DNA of 64,000 nt, from positions 682,001-746,000 of the forward strand of contig CANXME010002538.1 of the NCBI GenBank assembly GCA_948144175.1, read 5' to 3'. This stretch comes from Closterium sp. NIES-65. Lineage: Eukaryota; Streptophyta; Zygnematophyceae; Desmidiales; Closteriaceae. Below are positions 10,907 to 20,606 of the stretch, piece after piece; positions within the stretch are counted from its first letter, which is position 1; each line of letters opens with the position of its first letter. Made by a program: the position numbers and the translations under genes. The notes beneath the pieces are model-generated. The model was given only the letters and a program-made list of their open reading frames with translations, did no database searches and had not been told where the DNA came from.

Positions 10907-11913
10907 TGTCAACGGGAGTTGGGTATTGGCCCCGTCCTCGCTTGGGCGGAGCCGACTTCGTGGTCGGGTGTGAGGGGAGCAGCCAACCTGCAGCAGTGGG
11001 TGAGCTGGTCGACGAGGAGGTCGACCTGCACGGGGGACCACTGCACGGGCGCCGACTTCAGGGAGGCGCCGACTTCAGGGAGGTCGACTTGGGAGTCGAC
11101 CTGCGGAGGACGTCAACTTGGTGAAGCCGACTTCGGTGGTCGGCTGATGGACCGCAGGTCGACCTGCGGGCGGTCGACTGGACCTGGTGGTCGACGAAGG
11201 AGGGGCCGACGTCGACCTTGACACAGGACGCCGAGCAGTTGGGCGTCGAGTAGCGGGGCGTCAACTTCGTGACGCCAGCTTCGGGTGGCCGACGTGGGTG
11301 GTCGGCCGACGACTGCGCTGGTCGACGAGGAGCAGGTCGACCAGGAGTGCTGGTCGACGTGGAGCTGGTCGACCAGAGAGGACGTCGACCTGGAGGAGGT
11401 CGACCGATGGTGTCGTCGACCTGGTGAGGTCGACGTGGCTGGTGGGCACAGTCGCTGGCATGGGATCTGCCAGGCGTCTACATTGTGCACGTGACAGGGA
11501 AGTGCTCACCAACCAGTTGCGTGCATCTGCGAAGCAGGTGCATCGTTGTCCTGCGGGTGCAACGCTGTGCAGCCGACTTGGTGCAGCGCTGGCACACCGT
11601 GGACTTGCAACGTTGGAGAACCGCTACTCTGCAACGCTGGAGCGGTGCGAGCGCTGCTGCGCTGGAACGCGGTCGACCGTGCTGCGCTGGAGGTCGACCA
11701 GCAGTCTAGCTAGCTCTGATGTAGTCAATGTTGCCAATGTTGTTGCTATTATTGTTCTGAACTTTTCCTAGTGGAACTCTTGCCAATTTTCCCCGTGAAC
11801 TAGCAAGTAGTGTGTGCACAAGGAAAACGACTAAGGAACAGAGAACGCAGAGATCACACGAGCACACGTGCCTAGCCCGTAGTCTAGCTCCCGTTGCTGC
11901 AGTTATCTCCGCA
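10907..11913 (+). repeat. Element C 3' LTR
   Basis: 1007 bp, nearly identical to 4537-5508. It carries one extra 35-bp block bounded by GTCGAC-type repeats, as replication slippage between repeats would give. It ends TCTCCGCA before the target duplication TACTG. Confidence 0.94.
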
Positions 11914-11918
11914 TACTG

Positions 11919-12236
11919 CTGACAGCGCTGTTCGCTCATTGTGGGCCACGCAAGATGCTGCAGCCCGTCTTGCTGTGCGTCACCACTTACCGACCATTGA
12001 GCGTGCGCACTTTAGCCAGTACAAGAGTGCTAAGACCTTGTACGATGTTGTAGTTGCACACTGTTCTTCCCCTGCCACTGCTGCACTTAGACGCCTCATG
12101 CTACCGTACCTGTTCCCTGACCTTGCTGCCTTTTCCACAGTCGCTGACCTCATTACGCACGTTCGCACTAGCGACACTCGCTACCGCGCTGCGCTTCCTG
12201 CTGAGTTCTGTGCCAAGAACCCCCCCCCCCCCCCCC
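11919..12236 (+). pseudogene. Element B gag, middle piece
   Basis: Resumes element B gag immediately after the element C target duplication: RSLWATQDAAARLAVRHHLP, ERAHFSQYKSAKTLYD, ATAALRRLMLPYLFPDL, EFCAKNPPPP. It lines up with D 26110-26416. It ends in a run of 17 C (12220-12236), where the D copy has 13 C. The length difference throws the downstream gag into another frame. Confidence 0.88.
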
Positions 12237-15011
12237 ATGTTCATCACCCTCTACTACATAGTCACCCGGCTCCCTGACTCCCTTCGCTTAGTCAGGGACC
12301 ACTTCCTCTCAGTTTGCCCCACCACACTCACCGTTGACCTCCTCGAGGAGTGCCTCCTAGCAGCAGAGAAGAGCTTTGTCGCTGTAGGAGCCTCTCGTGG
12401 TGACCCTCGCACCCCCGTCTTTGAGGGGTGTTCTCCCTCCCCCCTCTTGCCCTCTGTTGTTTCGACTGCTGCGGCCGCCCTCGTTGGCTTCGAGTCGGTC
12501 GGCGCTGCGTCTGCCCCTAGCGGGAGACGCCGCACTGGCAAGGGCAAGGGGGGCAAGGGCGTTGGAGGGGCTGGCGGGGGCGGTGGAGGTGGTGGTGGAG
12601 GCAGTGGAGGGGGTGGGGGTGGTGGTGGGAATGGTGGCGGGGGTGGAGGTGTCGGTGGCAGCAATGGAGGCGGAGGAGGCGGCGGCGGTGGCGGAGGGAG
12701 CGGAGGCGGCGGAGGTGGCGGAGGCGGCGGAGGTGGCGGAGGCGGCGGAGGTGGCGGAGGCGGCGGAGGCAGCGTTGGAGCTGGTCGCAACTCTGCGCAG
12801 AGGAGTGGCTCCGGTCGTGTTACGCGCCAGCAGCAGCAGCGAAGTCGTGAGACCCTGTCCCCTCAGCAGCTTCGTGAGTGGTACGCTGGGTGTCAGCGGG
12901 GTGGGGGTACTGGTCCCTGCACCAACGTCCTCCGTACCGGCAACCGCGTTGGTGAGCAGTGCGGGGGCACGCACTCCACCCAGCGCTGCTTCGGCCGCCT
13001 GAAGGACGCGGGGCGTCACCAGTTCCCTGATGCCACTGAGATCCCTCGCTGGGGAGATCTGTCTAGGGCGGGGGTTGCTATATTTGATCTTGATTATGAT
13101 GCTATTCTTGCTGCCATGTATGTTGTGTCTGATAGTGTTGAGGGTGTTTGTTACCGGTGTGTTCCGCCTGACCCTGGCATTGAGGCTGCTGCTCTAGGTG
13201 CTAGTGCGTCTACTTCCCCAAGTGCTAGTGAGTCTGCTCTCTCAGGTACCACGTCTGCTCAGGCCTTACACACCTTCACCCTTGACTCGGGTGCTTCCCG
13301 CTCCTTCTTTCAAGACCGCACCACGCTTACGCCGCTTAATCGGCCGGTTGCGGTCTCCCTGGCGGACCCCTCTGGGGGTCCTGTCCTTGCTAGCTTCTCC
13401 ACTGTCTCATCGTGTCCCGCAGCCCCCTCTGGCACCGTGTTAGGTCTCTACCTCCCCTCGTTCTCTACGAACTTGGTGAGTGGAGCTGATCTACAGGATC
13501 AAGGGGTTCACCACTTCATGCCAGCGAGTCAGCGGGTGACCCGCTATACGTGTGCTCAGACGGGCCGACACTTGGCCAGGTTTGCCTGTCGGCCGGGGTC
13601 GAGCCTGTACACACTGACTACTGAGTCTCCTCCGGTTGCTGAGTCTGGTCAGGTAGCTGCGTCAAGTCAGGTGTTTGCTGCAGCGTCCAGGTCTGGTCCT
13701 GAGTCTGCGACCTGCTTGTGTCGTCTCCTGTCCCACCAGACTCTCCTTTGGCACCATCGCCTTGGTCACCCCTCCCTGCCTCGTCTCCGAGGCATGGCCT
13801 CCCGTGTCCTTGTCTCTGGTCTCCCCCGGTCCCTCCCTCCCCTCCCTCCGGGGCCTGCCCCTACCTGCGTCCCATGCGTCGAGGGGCGGCAGCGCGCCGC
13901 CCCTCACACCTCCGAGTTTCCCCCGACAGAGGCTTCGATGCAGACGCTTCACATGGACGTGTGGGGCCCCGCCCGCGTCCGTGGCCAGGGTCACGAGCGT
14001 TACTTCCTGTTGGTGGTTGACGACTACTCGCGTTACACGACGGTGTTCCCCTTGCGCAGCAAGGGTGACGTCACTGAGGTGTTGATCAACTGGATCCGCA
14101 CAGCTCGTCTCCAGCTCAGAGAGAGTTTCGGCTCAGACTTTCCTGTTCTGCGTCTGCACTCTGACAGAGGCGGGGAGTTTTCCTCTGCCCATCTGGGAGC
14201 CTTCTGTCGTGCACAGGGCATCCGCCAGACCTTCACGCTTCCGGCCTCTCCACAGCAAAATGGGATTGCTGAGCGCCGCATTGGCATGGTCATCGACGTC
14301 GCTCGTACGTCCATGATCCATGCGGCTGCTCCCCATTTTCTGTGGCCGTTTGCGGTTCAGTACGCAGCGCATCTGCTGAACCTTCAGCCCCGGGTCTCCT
14401 TGCCAGAGACCTCCCCCACCTTGCGGTGGACGGGGAAGGTTGGCGATGCGTCTGCGTTTCGGGTCTGGGGATCTCGGGCGTTTGTCCGTGACTTGTCTGC
14501 AGACAAGCTGTCTCTCCGTGCTGTTCCCTACGTCTTCCTTGGCTTCCCCCCTGAGGCGCCTGGCTGGCAGTTTTACCACCCCACCTCGCGCCGTGTTCTG
14601 TCCTCCCATGATGTCACCTTAGATGAGTCGGTGCCTTACTACCGTCTCTTCCCCTACCGCACTGCGCCCTTCCCCCTACCGCCACTCTTCCTTACGCCAG
14701 GTCCTCCCCTGGTAGACCCCCTCCCCCCTAAGGGTCCTGCCCCGTCAGGTGTGTCCCAGGTAGACGCAGTCAAGCCTGTCAAGGTAGCTGTTGACTCAGG
14801 TGCTGCTGGAGGTGCTGAGCTTGGGGGTGCGGAGCCTGGGGGTGTTGAGTCTAGGGGTGCTGAGCCTGGGGGTGCTGAGTCTGGGGGTGCTGAGTCTGGG
14901 GGTGCTGAGCCTGGGGGTGCTGAGCCTGGGGGTGTGGAGCTAGGGGGTGTTGGGTCTGCTCGTGTGATCTCTCGTGGTGCTTCGTCGAGGTGGGACCTAC
15001 TCTCTCCGTAG
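12237..15011 (+). pseudogene. Element B gag C-terminus, protease and integrase
   Basis: After the C run the frame reads MFITLYYIVTRLPDSL and continues to TAG 15009-15011. Gag's C-terminal part is a basic GRRRTGKGKGGKG segment followed by about 75 residues of nearly pure glycine (12570-12780). Then come the C-x13-C-x3-H-x4-C motif (12918-12989) and the protease motif FTLDSGASRSFF. Next are the GAG-pre-integrase region (HHRLGHPSL ... CVPC), the integrase core (MDVWGP, LHSDRGGEF, NGIAERR) and a run of GAEPGG-type pentapeptides (about 14800-14950). The TAG replaces the CAG found in A (1343-1345). Confidence 0.92.
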
Positions 15012-17643
15012 GAGCTGCGCGAGTGGTTTGCCCGGCGCTGGAGCCGTGCTGCTAGAGCCAGAGGTGCTTCTGTTGCTGCTGGTCCCGGAGGTGATCGTGT
15101 TGGCGGTACTGGAGCTACTGGGACTGAGGGTGCTGCTCAGGCTGCTGGAGTTCGTCGTGCTGGAGGTACTGCTGGAGCTGCTGGCAGTACTAGAGCTGTT
15201 GGTCCTCTTGGAGTTCGTGCTGCTGGATCTGCTAGAGCTGAGCTGCTGGGGGTGTTGGCTCTGGTGGTTCTACTGGCGCTGGTGCGTCTGAGGGTGCTGG
15301 AGTAGGCTCTGTTTGAGCTGGAGGTACTGCTGGCGCTGGTGCTGCCGCTAGGGGTACTGGTGCTGTCCCTGCCAGTTCTGGAGGCGCTACACGGCCGCGG
15401 CCATACTTCGTTCCGTTCCTTGAGCAGGTTCTTGGTCTCCCGCCTTCTACTAGTCCTGCCCCTTCCTTAGAGTGTCCACAGCCTGTCCTGTCGCAGTCAA
15501 AGTTACAGCCCGCCTCCCCCCTACCTGCTCCTTCTCCCTACACTGGTCCTACTGGAGGTCTTGCTGAGCGTTGTGAGCCTGCGTCTCGTCCTGCGTTGCA
15601 TTTTCGTGCTGCTCGCACTAGTGGTCGTGCTCCGCGTCCGCGTCCTCCTGCGGTCCCAGGCACACACCAGATGGCACTGCGTCCTTCCGCTGCTCCTCTG
15701 TGTGTCCCATTGCCGTCTCCTCCAGAGTCCTCTCTTCCTACTCTTGCTGACCCGGAGTCTGACTCTCTTCGTGCTGCCAGTCCTACTGTCAGGCGTCTCC
15801 TGGCCACTATTGTCAATGACCCTTCCTTTGAGTCCACTGCTGCGTCTGCCTTAGTTGCTGAGCTTGTTGACTTTGCTGCTCGTTGTCGTCTAGACTACGC
15901 TGCTAGTCTTGTTGCTGAGTCTGAGTCTGTCTGTCCTCCGTCCGTCGGGGGGTGAGTGTGCTCTTAGCACGGACGTCCTTGAGGACAGGCAGGAGGAGTT
16001 CCAGTGTTTTGCTGCTGCTTTGCCTCATCTCGTGTCCACGCTCATTGCCCCTGAGGGAGACCCGGATGCACCAGACATCCCGACTCTTTGATCGTACGCT
16101 GAGGCGATCGAGGGTCTCTACTCCTCACAGTGGCAGTCAACCATGGACGCATAGATGGCTTCCTGGAAGTCCACAGGCACCTACGTCGCCGAGGTTCCCC
16201 CGCCTAGGGCGAACATCGTCGATGGCATGTGGACTTTCGGGGTGAAGCGGCCGCCGGGTTCTCCGCCTGTCTTCAAGGCGCGTTACGTGGCTCGAGGCTT
16301 CAGTCAGCGGCAGGGAGTAGACTACTTTCAGACCTTCTCTCCCACCCCGAAGATGACCACTCTTCAGGTGCTGCTGCACATAGCCGCTCAGCGCGACTAC
16401 GAGCTTCACTCTCTTGACTTTAGCACAGCTTTCTTGCAGGGCAGCCTGCACAAGGAGATCTGGCTGCGCCGCCCACCTGGCTTCACAGGGTCGTTTCCCC
16501 TTGGTACCTAGTGGAGCCTCCGGCGGCCAGTCTACGGTCTCCGCCAGGCGCCCCGTGAGTGGCACGATACACTGAGGACTACACTTGCGGCTCTTGGGTT
16601 TGATCCTTCTACTCCCGACCCGTCGCTGTTTCTGCGCACCGACACCTCTTTGCCGCCGTTCTACATCTTCGTGTACGTCGACAAATTGGTCTTTGCCACT
16701 GCTGACACTGCTGGACTCGCCCACGTGAAGTCGGAGCTGCAGAAGAGACACACGTGCAAAGACCTGGGTGAACTGCGCAGCTACCTTGGCTTGCAGATCA
16801 CCCGGGACAGAGCACAGCGCACCATTACCCTGACTCAGTCACACATGGTGCAGCAGGTCCATCACGTACTCCTCGCCTCAGGCCACTCCTCTGTCTACTC
16901 GCCGCTCGCTCTCAGCTCTGCCTTCGGATGAGTCCGTAGAGCCGAGTGGCCCGTACCCAGAGCTTGTTGGCTGCCTCATGTACCTGATGACCTGCACACA
17001 ACCTGACCTTGCATACCCTCTTTGCATCTTGGCACGCTATGTTGCTCCTGGGAGACACCGACCAGAGCACATGGCTGCAGTGAAGAGGGTGTTGCGCTAC
17101 TTGTGCAGTACGTCGGGCATGGGGCTAGTGCTTGGAGGGCGACGTCGAGTGGTCCTCACAGGTCACGCAGACGCTTCTTGGGCTGACGACCAGGCTACGC
17201 AGCGGCCGTCACAGGGTGACACCTTCAGCCTTGGCTCAGGCTTTGTGTCGTGGCGGTCTACCCGCTCGTCTTCTGTTCTCGGCTCCAGCTGTGAGGCTGA
17301 GATCAACGCGGGGGCCATGGCTGCACAGGAGCTACGGTGGCTCACCTACCTGCTGACTGACCTAGGAGAGCCGCCTCGTTCTCCTCTAGTTCTGTACGTA
17401 GACAGCAAGGCCATGCTGGCCTTGTCTCGGGAGCACAGACTGGAGCACAGAACGAAGCGCATTGCTCTTCGCTACTTCCTTGCTCGTAAACTACAACAGC
17501 ATGGTCAGCTGCGGCTTGCTTACGTGGCCTCTGAGGCCAAGAGTGCTGATATCTTTACCAAGGCACTTCCGCCTGGTGATCATCAGCGCTTTTGTACGAT
17601 GCTAGGTCTTGTGCCTACTTGGCCTCACTTGCTCACTTCTTGA
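15012..17643 (+). pseudogene. Element B RT and RNase H, heavily damaged
   Basis: Continues the polyprotein through a degraded Gly/Ala linker, then PESDSLRAASPT and the RT N-terminus. Damage includes an extra G in a G run near 15950 (frameshift), TGA 16089-16091, TAG 16152-16154 (GAG in other copies), TAG 16509-16511 (CAG in D), and a short deletion near 16855 that removes the QRFGF segment. The catalytic box reads YVDKLVFA instead of YVDDLVFA, losing a metal-binding aspartate. RNase H (16978-17643) is open, with DASWADD, CEAEINA and YVDSKA, and ends at TGA 17641. Confidence 0.9.
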
Positions 17644-17840
17644 CCTTGCTTGTACTGTGATCTTTCAATACTTGCACTTGCGTGATTACCTCTATATATG
17701 ATCTTGTATGTGAACTGGCCTTTTGGCCTTGCTCTTGTGCTCGGAATGTATGGTGACGTTGTGATCTACCCTGAGCTTGCTTTGCTTTGCTTGACTGGTC
17801 TTGTGACCTCTTGTTCTCCCCCACTTTGCCTATTGGGGTG
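17644..17840 (+). other. Element B 3' tail and polypurine tract
   Basis: Same TTGC-rich tail as after A and D (CTCCCCCACTTTGCCTATTGGGGTG), ending at the LTR. The purine tract is TTGGGGTG. Confidence 0.75.
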
Positions 17841-17965
17841 TGTCAAACTCATATGCTATGGTCTGTGTAGGCTGTAGTGGGGTAGACTATATGGGGTACA
17901 ACATTTCTAGGTTTTCCTACTTGTACCCACCTCTTTCCTAGTTCATCCATTCCTCATTCTTCACA
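17841..17965 (+). repeat. Element B 3' LTR
   Basis: 125 bp TGTCAAACTC ... TTCTTCACA, followed by the target duplication TTGTT. Same LTR subtype as the partial LTR M at 63938. Confidence 0.93.
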
Positions 17966-17970
17966 TTGTT

Positions 17971-18200
17971 CAATGTGCCTCGCAGGAATGGTAGGTCAGC
18001 AGCTAACGCCGATGTGAACTCCAAATCAGCGCGACATCAGGGGTCAAGGGCACTACGTATGGTGCCTCCCGCCGGTTTTGGGGCTCCAAGAGCCTCTAAT
18101 TCTCGCGTGTCATCACCCTTTCCCCCGTCCTCTTTGCCTGTAGGTGTAGGACATGGCAACCAGTGGAGCTGAAACCTTTTAGGGAAGTCTTGGTGATCGA
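17971..18200. other. Spacer, nothing recognised
   Basis: A frame exists but has no recognisable motif. From about 18180 the sequence becomes similar to the region of element G around 34305. Confidence 0.5.
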
Positions 18201-18851
18201 GTGTTGTGGGACCTGCATGAAGACAAGGACCTGCATGACGAGTTGTGGCATGTCCCGGTGGTGCCATGGAGAAAGATGGCGCCTGAAAAGGAGAATGAGA
18301 GCTGCGGGTGCAAAGGGGAGTGTGTTGCAGAGGCTGCTGCGGAAGTGAAGGAGCTGAAAGCTACCGTGGAGAAGCTGGTGAAGGAGTTGCACAAAATCAA
18401 TGCTTGACTTGCAGCAGCTGAAAAAGGAAATGCAGCACCGGCTGATGATAAAAATGGTGAAGAATCCAAGGTGAGTAAGTGCATTGTTGCTGCTGCGGAT
18501 AAGGAGAAGGGAGTGTACAAGGGTGACACTCATGAGAAGCAGAAGCTTTGTGTTGTGGGGCAGCCGAGGGTTGAAGCTGCTAAGGAGAAGACAATGATGC
18601 TCAATTATGCAAGCTTTGTAGCTGATGGGTTTAAGGTGAAAGGAGAACCCAAGGTGAAGCCGAGTTTGAAGGAAGCTATTATTGTGTGGGAGCATAGGAG
18701 TGTCTTCCCAAAAACTGGAGCTGGGATCGGCAACAAGGTAAAGACGGTCGAGGGGAAGCAGATTGACAAGGGTGATATGGTCCCTATGCCAATGGTGGAA
18801 GCTGTGAAGAAAATTATCAAATCCACTGACGGTGGTTGTGGGTTTGAATAG
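18201..18851 (+). pseudogene. Unrecognised ORF in a G-like non-autonomous copia
   Basis: One frame of about 216 codons broken only by TGA 18405-18407 (CGA to TGA is a plausible cause). It starts LWDLHEDKDLHDELWHVPVVP, closely matching the segment of element G that lies between protease and integrase (ILWDLHEDRD at 34318). The remainder does not resemble G pol. A predicted coiled coil rich in Ala/Glu/Lys (EVKELKATVEKLVKELHK) is followed by a Lys-rich region and an ending FPKTGAGIGNKVK ... IIKSTDGGCGFE that I cannot assign. It stops just before a polypurine tract and LTR start, the place where pol would normally end. Function unknown. Confidence 0.55.
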
Positions 18852-18860
18852 TCGGCAGGT

Positions 18861-19828
18861 TGAGGGGGAGTTTGTTGAGTGCAAAATGTGGTTTGCACGT
18901 CAACCTACCGCCTATTCGCCGACGACAAAGGAAAATGAGAGTTTTTGTTTCAAGGTAATTTGTGGAGTGTGAGGAGCGCGTTTGTGTGCTTTACATTTGT
19001 GCGTTTACGGTTTGTGAATCGCCTTAGCGGTTCATAAGTTACATGCATTTTTGTGTGAGTGCATTTCATGAATGTTCATGAGTTTCCGTGAGAGCGCATG
19101 AAAGTTCATAAGTTTCAGTAAGTTTGCGTGAGTTCGCGATTGTTCATGAGTCTGTGTGTGCGCTCATTGTTTCTCATGAGTTTTCGTGAGCTTTCATTAG
19201 AGTTCATGAGAGTTCACATTTTTGTGTGTTTTAGAGAGTGGCAAGTGTTTGGCCACGTTGACTAAGTCGCGCTGGTCAAGGTCAACCGCGCGCCAAGGTT
19301 AGGACCCGCGCGTGGGGTCCTGACACACGCGTGTGGCCCCTCAGGGTTCGCGCGTGTGCTTCGGCTCAGTTGCGAGCGTGGCAAGGCCCACGATCGCAAC
19401 AGATTAGGGCACATTACTGCCCTGTCTTGCGCCAGGACAGCGCACGATCTTGTACGCAATCGTCCTGTCCTGCATGACCGAGAAATATCTTGGTCATGCT
19501 GGCTGGCACGTGGGGAGCTCGGGATTTACAGTTGAAAAACTGTATCCCGTGTTGACTTGGCAAACATGAGGTTTCGCCAGGAAGTCACGCTACTTTGCGT
19601 GATCATTTCGACAAAGGTACAAACGGTAAATGCTGTTTTGAAATGGTAAATTCCGTTTTGCAACGGGAAAACGGTTTTCCCACACGAGGCTTCATGAATG
19701 TTAACGGAAGTTCATGAGTGCTCGCGAAGGGAGTCAGCAGGGGCGTTTGGATGAAGTTCCATTTGAAATCAGTTATTCTAATGAAGCGGATCAAGCCAAA
19801 TGCAGCCTAAGTTTCACAACCGTTTTAA
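18861..19828 (+). repeat. Candidate G-type 3' LTR with polypurine tract
   Basis: TGAGGGGGAGTT at 18861-18872 matches the polypurine tract of G. From 18873, TGTTGAGTGCAAAATG and GGTTTGCACG resemble the G LTR start (TGTTGGTGCAACCC, GGTTTGCACTCGG). The right end is uncertain; TTTTAACA at 19821-19828 is a reasonable end because G LTRs end TATAACA. No partner LTR or duplication was found. Confidence 0.5.
19018..19225 (+). repeat. Degenerate TTCATGAG repeat cluster
   Basis: The palindromic core TCATGA or its variants recurs many times with alternating GTTCATGAGTTT and CGTGAG units. A smaller echo lies at 19690-19720. It is inside the candidate LTR. Confidence 0.6.
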
Positions 19829-19854
19829 CAAGACAACATGGCGAAGTCTTATAT

Positions 19855-20006
19855 TGTTATAGTCAAGAGTCCACTTAGAGGTCGCGGATGCCGATGAAAC
19901 CCCCTAAGCAGAATCTGACGTCTTCAAACCGCCTCTGTTCAAAACGCCGTCACGATCAGCTCCGAAAACATACGAAGCTGAAACTTCTACAGCAGTTAGC
20001 CTTAAG
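19855..20006 (-). repeat. Element L 3' LTR remnant (152 bp, end portion)
   Basis: Direct copy of 20607-20758 with a few differences. The two diverge exactly after CTTAAG, where gag sequence (left copy) or further LTR (right copy) begins. This marks the deletion junction. Confidence 0.8.
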
Positions 20007-20478
20007 CCTTGATTTTCTCAGGGTAGTCCACACCAGCAGCAGAGAGATTCACATAGAGGTCCCGGAGTTGATCGAACGCTCCCTGTACGGCATCACCCTC
20101 GTTGATCTTCACCGCATGGAGTTGTCGCTCGAGCACCACCACCATTGCTTCGCTGCTGGGGGCATGGACGTCCTTCAATATCCTCCATGCCTTAGGACCA
20201 CACTCAGCTTCCTTGATGAGATGCTTGATGTGGTGCAGCTGGTTGGATGAGAGGCATTGGGAGAAAAGGAAGAATCCATCCTTGGACCGGCGATCCCATT
20301 CTTTGGTCGCTCCTTCGCTCATAGGCCTTTTCAATTCTCCATCCATCTCTTCAAGCAGCCCATAATGGTTGAAGAGGAGCTCCATCCTGAAGCTCCATGA
20401 TGCCCAATCATCCCCAGAGAACTTCTCCAGGTTGAATGCCTTCACATCATCCTTAGCTGATGTTGAAACTGAAGCCAT
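20002..20478 (-). pseudogene. Element L gag, truncated
   Basis: Starts MASVSTSAKDDVKAFNLEKF at 20478 and ends after about 158 codons, where the frame runs into the LTR remnant. Similarity to element G gag is clear in order and motif: FSGDDWASWSFRMELLFNHYGLLE against FNGDNFAEWSFRMENIFDHYDLLE, HIKHLI against HIKPFQ, KAW...LKDVHAP, and VVVLERQL. The C-terminal half of gag with the zinc knuckle is missing, so it could at most encode an N-terminal capsid fragment. Confidence 0.85.
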
Positions 20479-20591
20479 CGGTGCAGATCCGCCTGCAACG
20501 CCTCAACCCGCTTCCCCAGCGCCTCTCACGCCACCAATGCAACTAGGACCAGCTGGAGCAGAACCTTCAGCCTCCATATTCACCCACGAAC

Positions 20592-20604
20592 AGCTCTGAT
20601 ACCA
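20592..20604 (-). promoter_or_regulatory. Element L primer binding site (initiator Met)
   Basis: Minus-strand TGGTATCAGAGCT, the classic plant copia primer site, two bases from the LTR end as in element G. Confidence 0.85.
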
Positions 20605-20606
20605 CT

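Larger units (their letters stand above)
4537..11913 (+). mobile_element. Element C: long-LTR copia nested in element B gag
   Basis: 7377 bp, flanked by the target duplication TACTG (4532-4536 and 11914-11918). LTRs of 972 and 1007 bp start TGTCAA and end TCTCTGCA/TCTCCGCA. The internal region of about 5.4 kb encodes gag, protease, integrase, RT and RNase H in copia order. LTR divergence is about 11 substitutions by eye plus one 35-bp indel, suggesting a fairly recent insertion, later than B. Three TAG codons and one frameshift interrupt the polyprotein. Its proteins and LTRs are unrelated in detail to the short-LTR family around it. Confidence 0.95.
3387..17965 (+). mobile_element. Element B: short-LTR copia, split by element C
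   Basis: Flanked by the 5-bp target duplication TTGTT (3382-3386 and 17966-17970). It has two 125-bp LTRs beginning TGTCAAACTC and ending TTCACA, which differ at four positions by eye. Removing element C (4537-11913 plus one TACTG) leaves about 7.2 kb in the order LTR, PBS, GC-rich leader, gag, protease, integrase, RT, RNase H, tail, LTR: a complete Ty1/copia layout. It is inactive, with an in-frame TGA in gag, a frameshift at a C run, TAG stops at 15009 and 16509, and an RT box changed to YVDK. Confidence 0.93.

Noticed and set aside
12254-12790. Antisense polyproline frame opposite the gag glycine tract of B.
   Set aside because: It is the reverse complement of GGN codons; sense gag is supported by homology to D, E and F.
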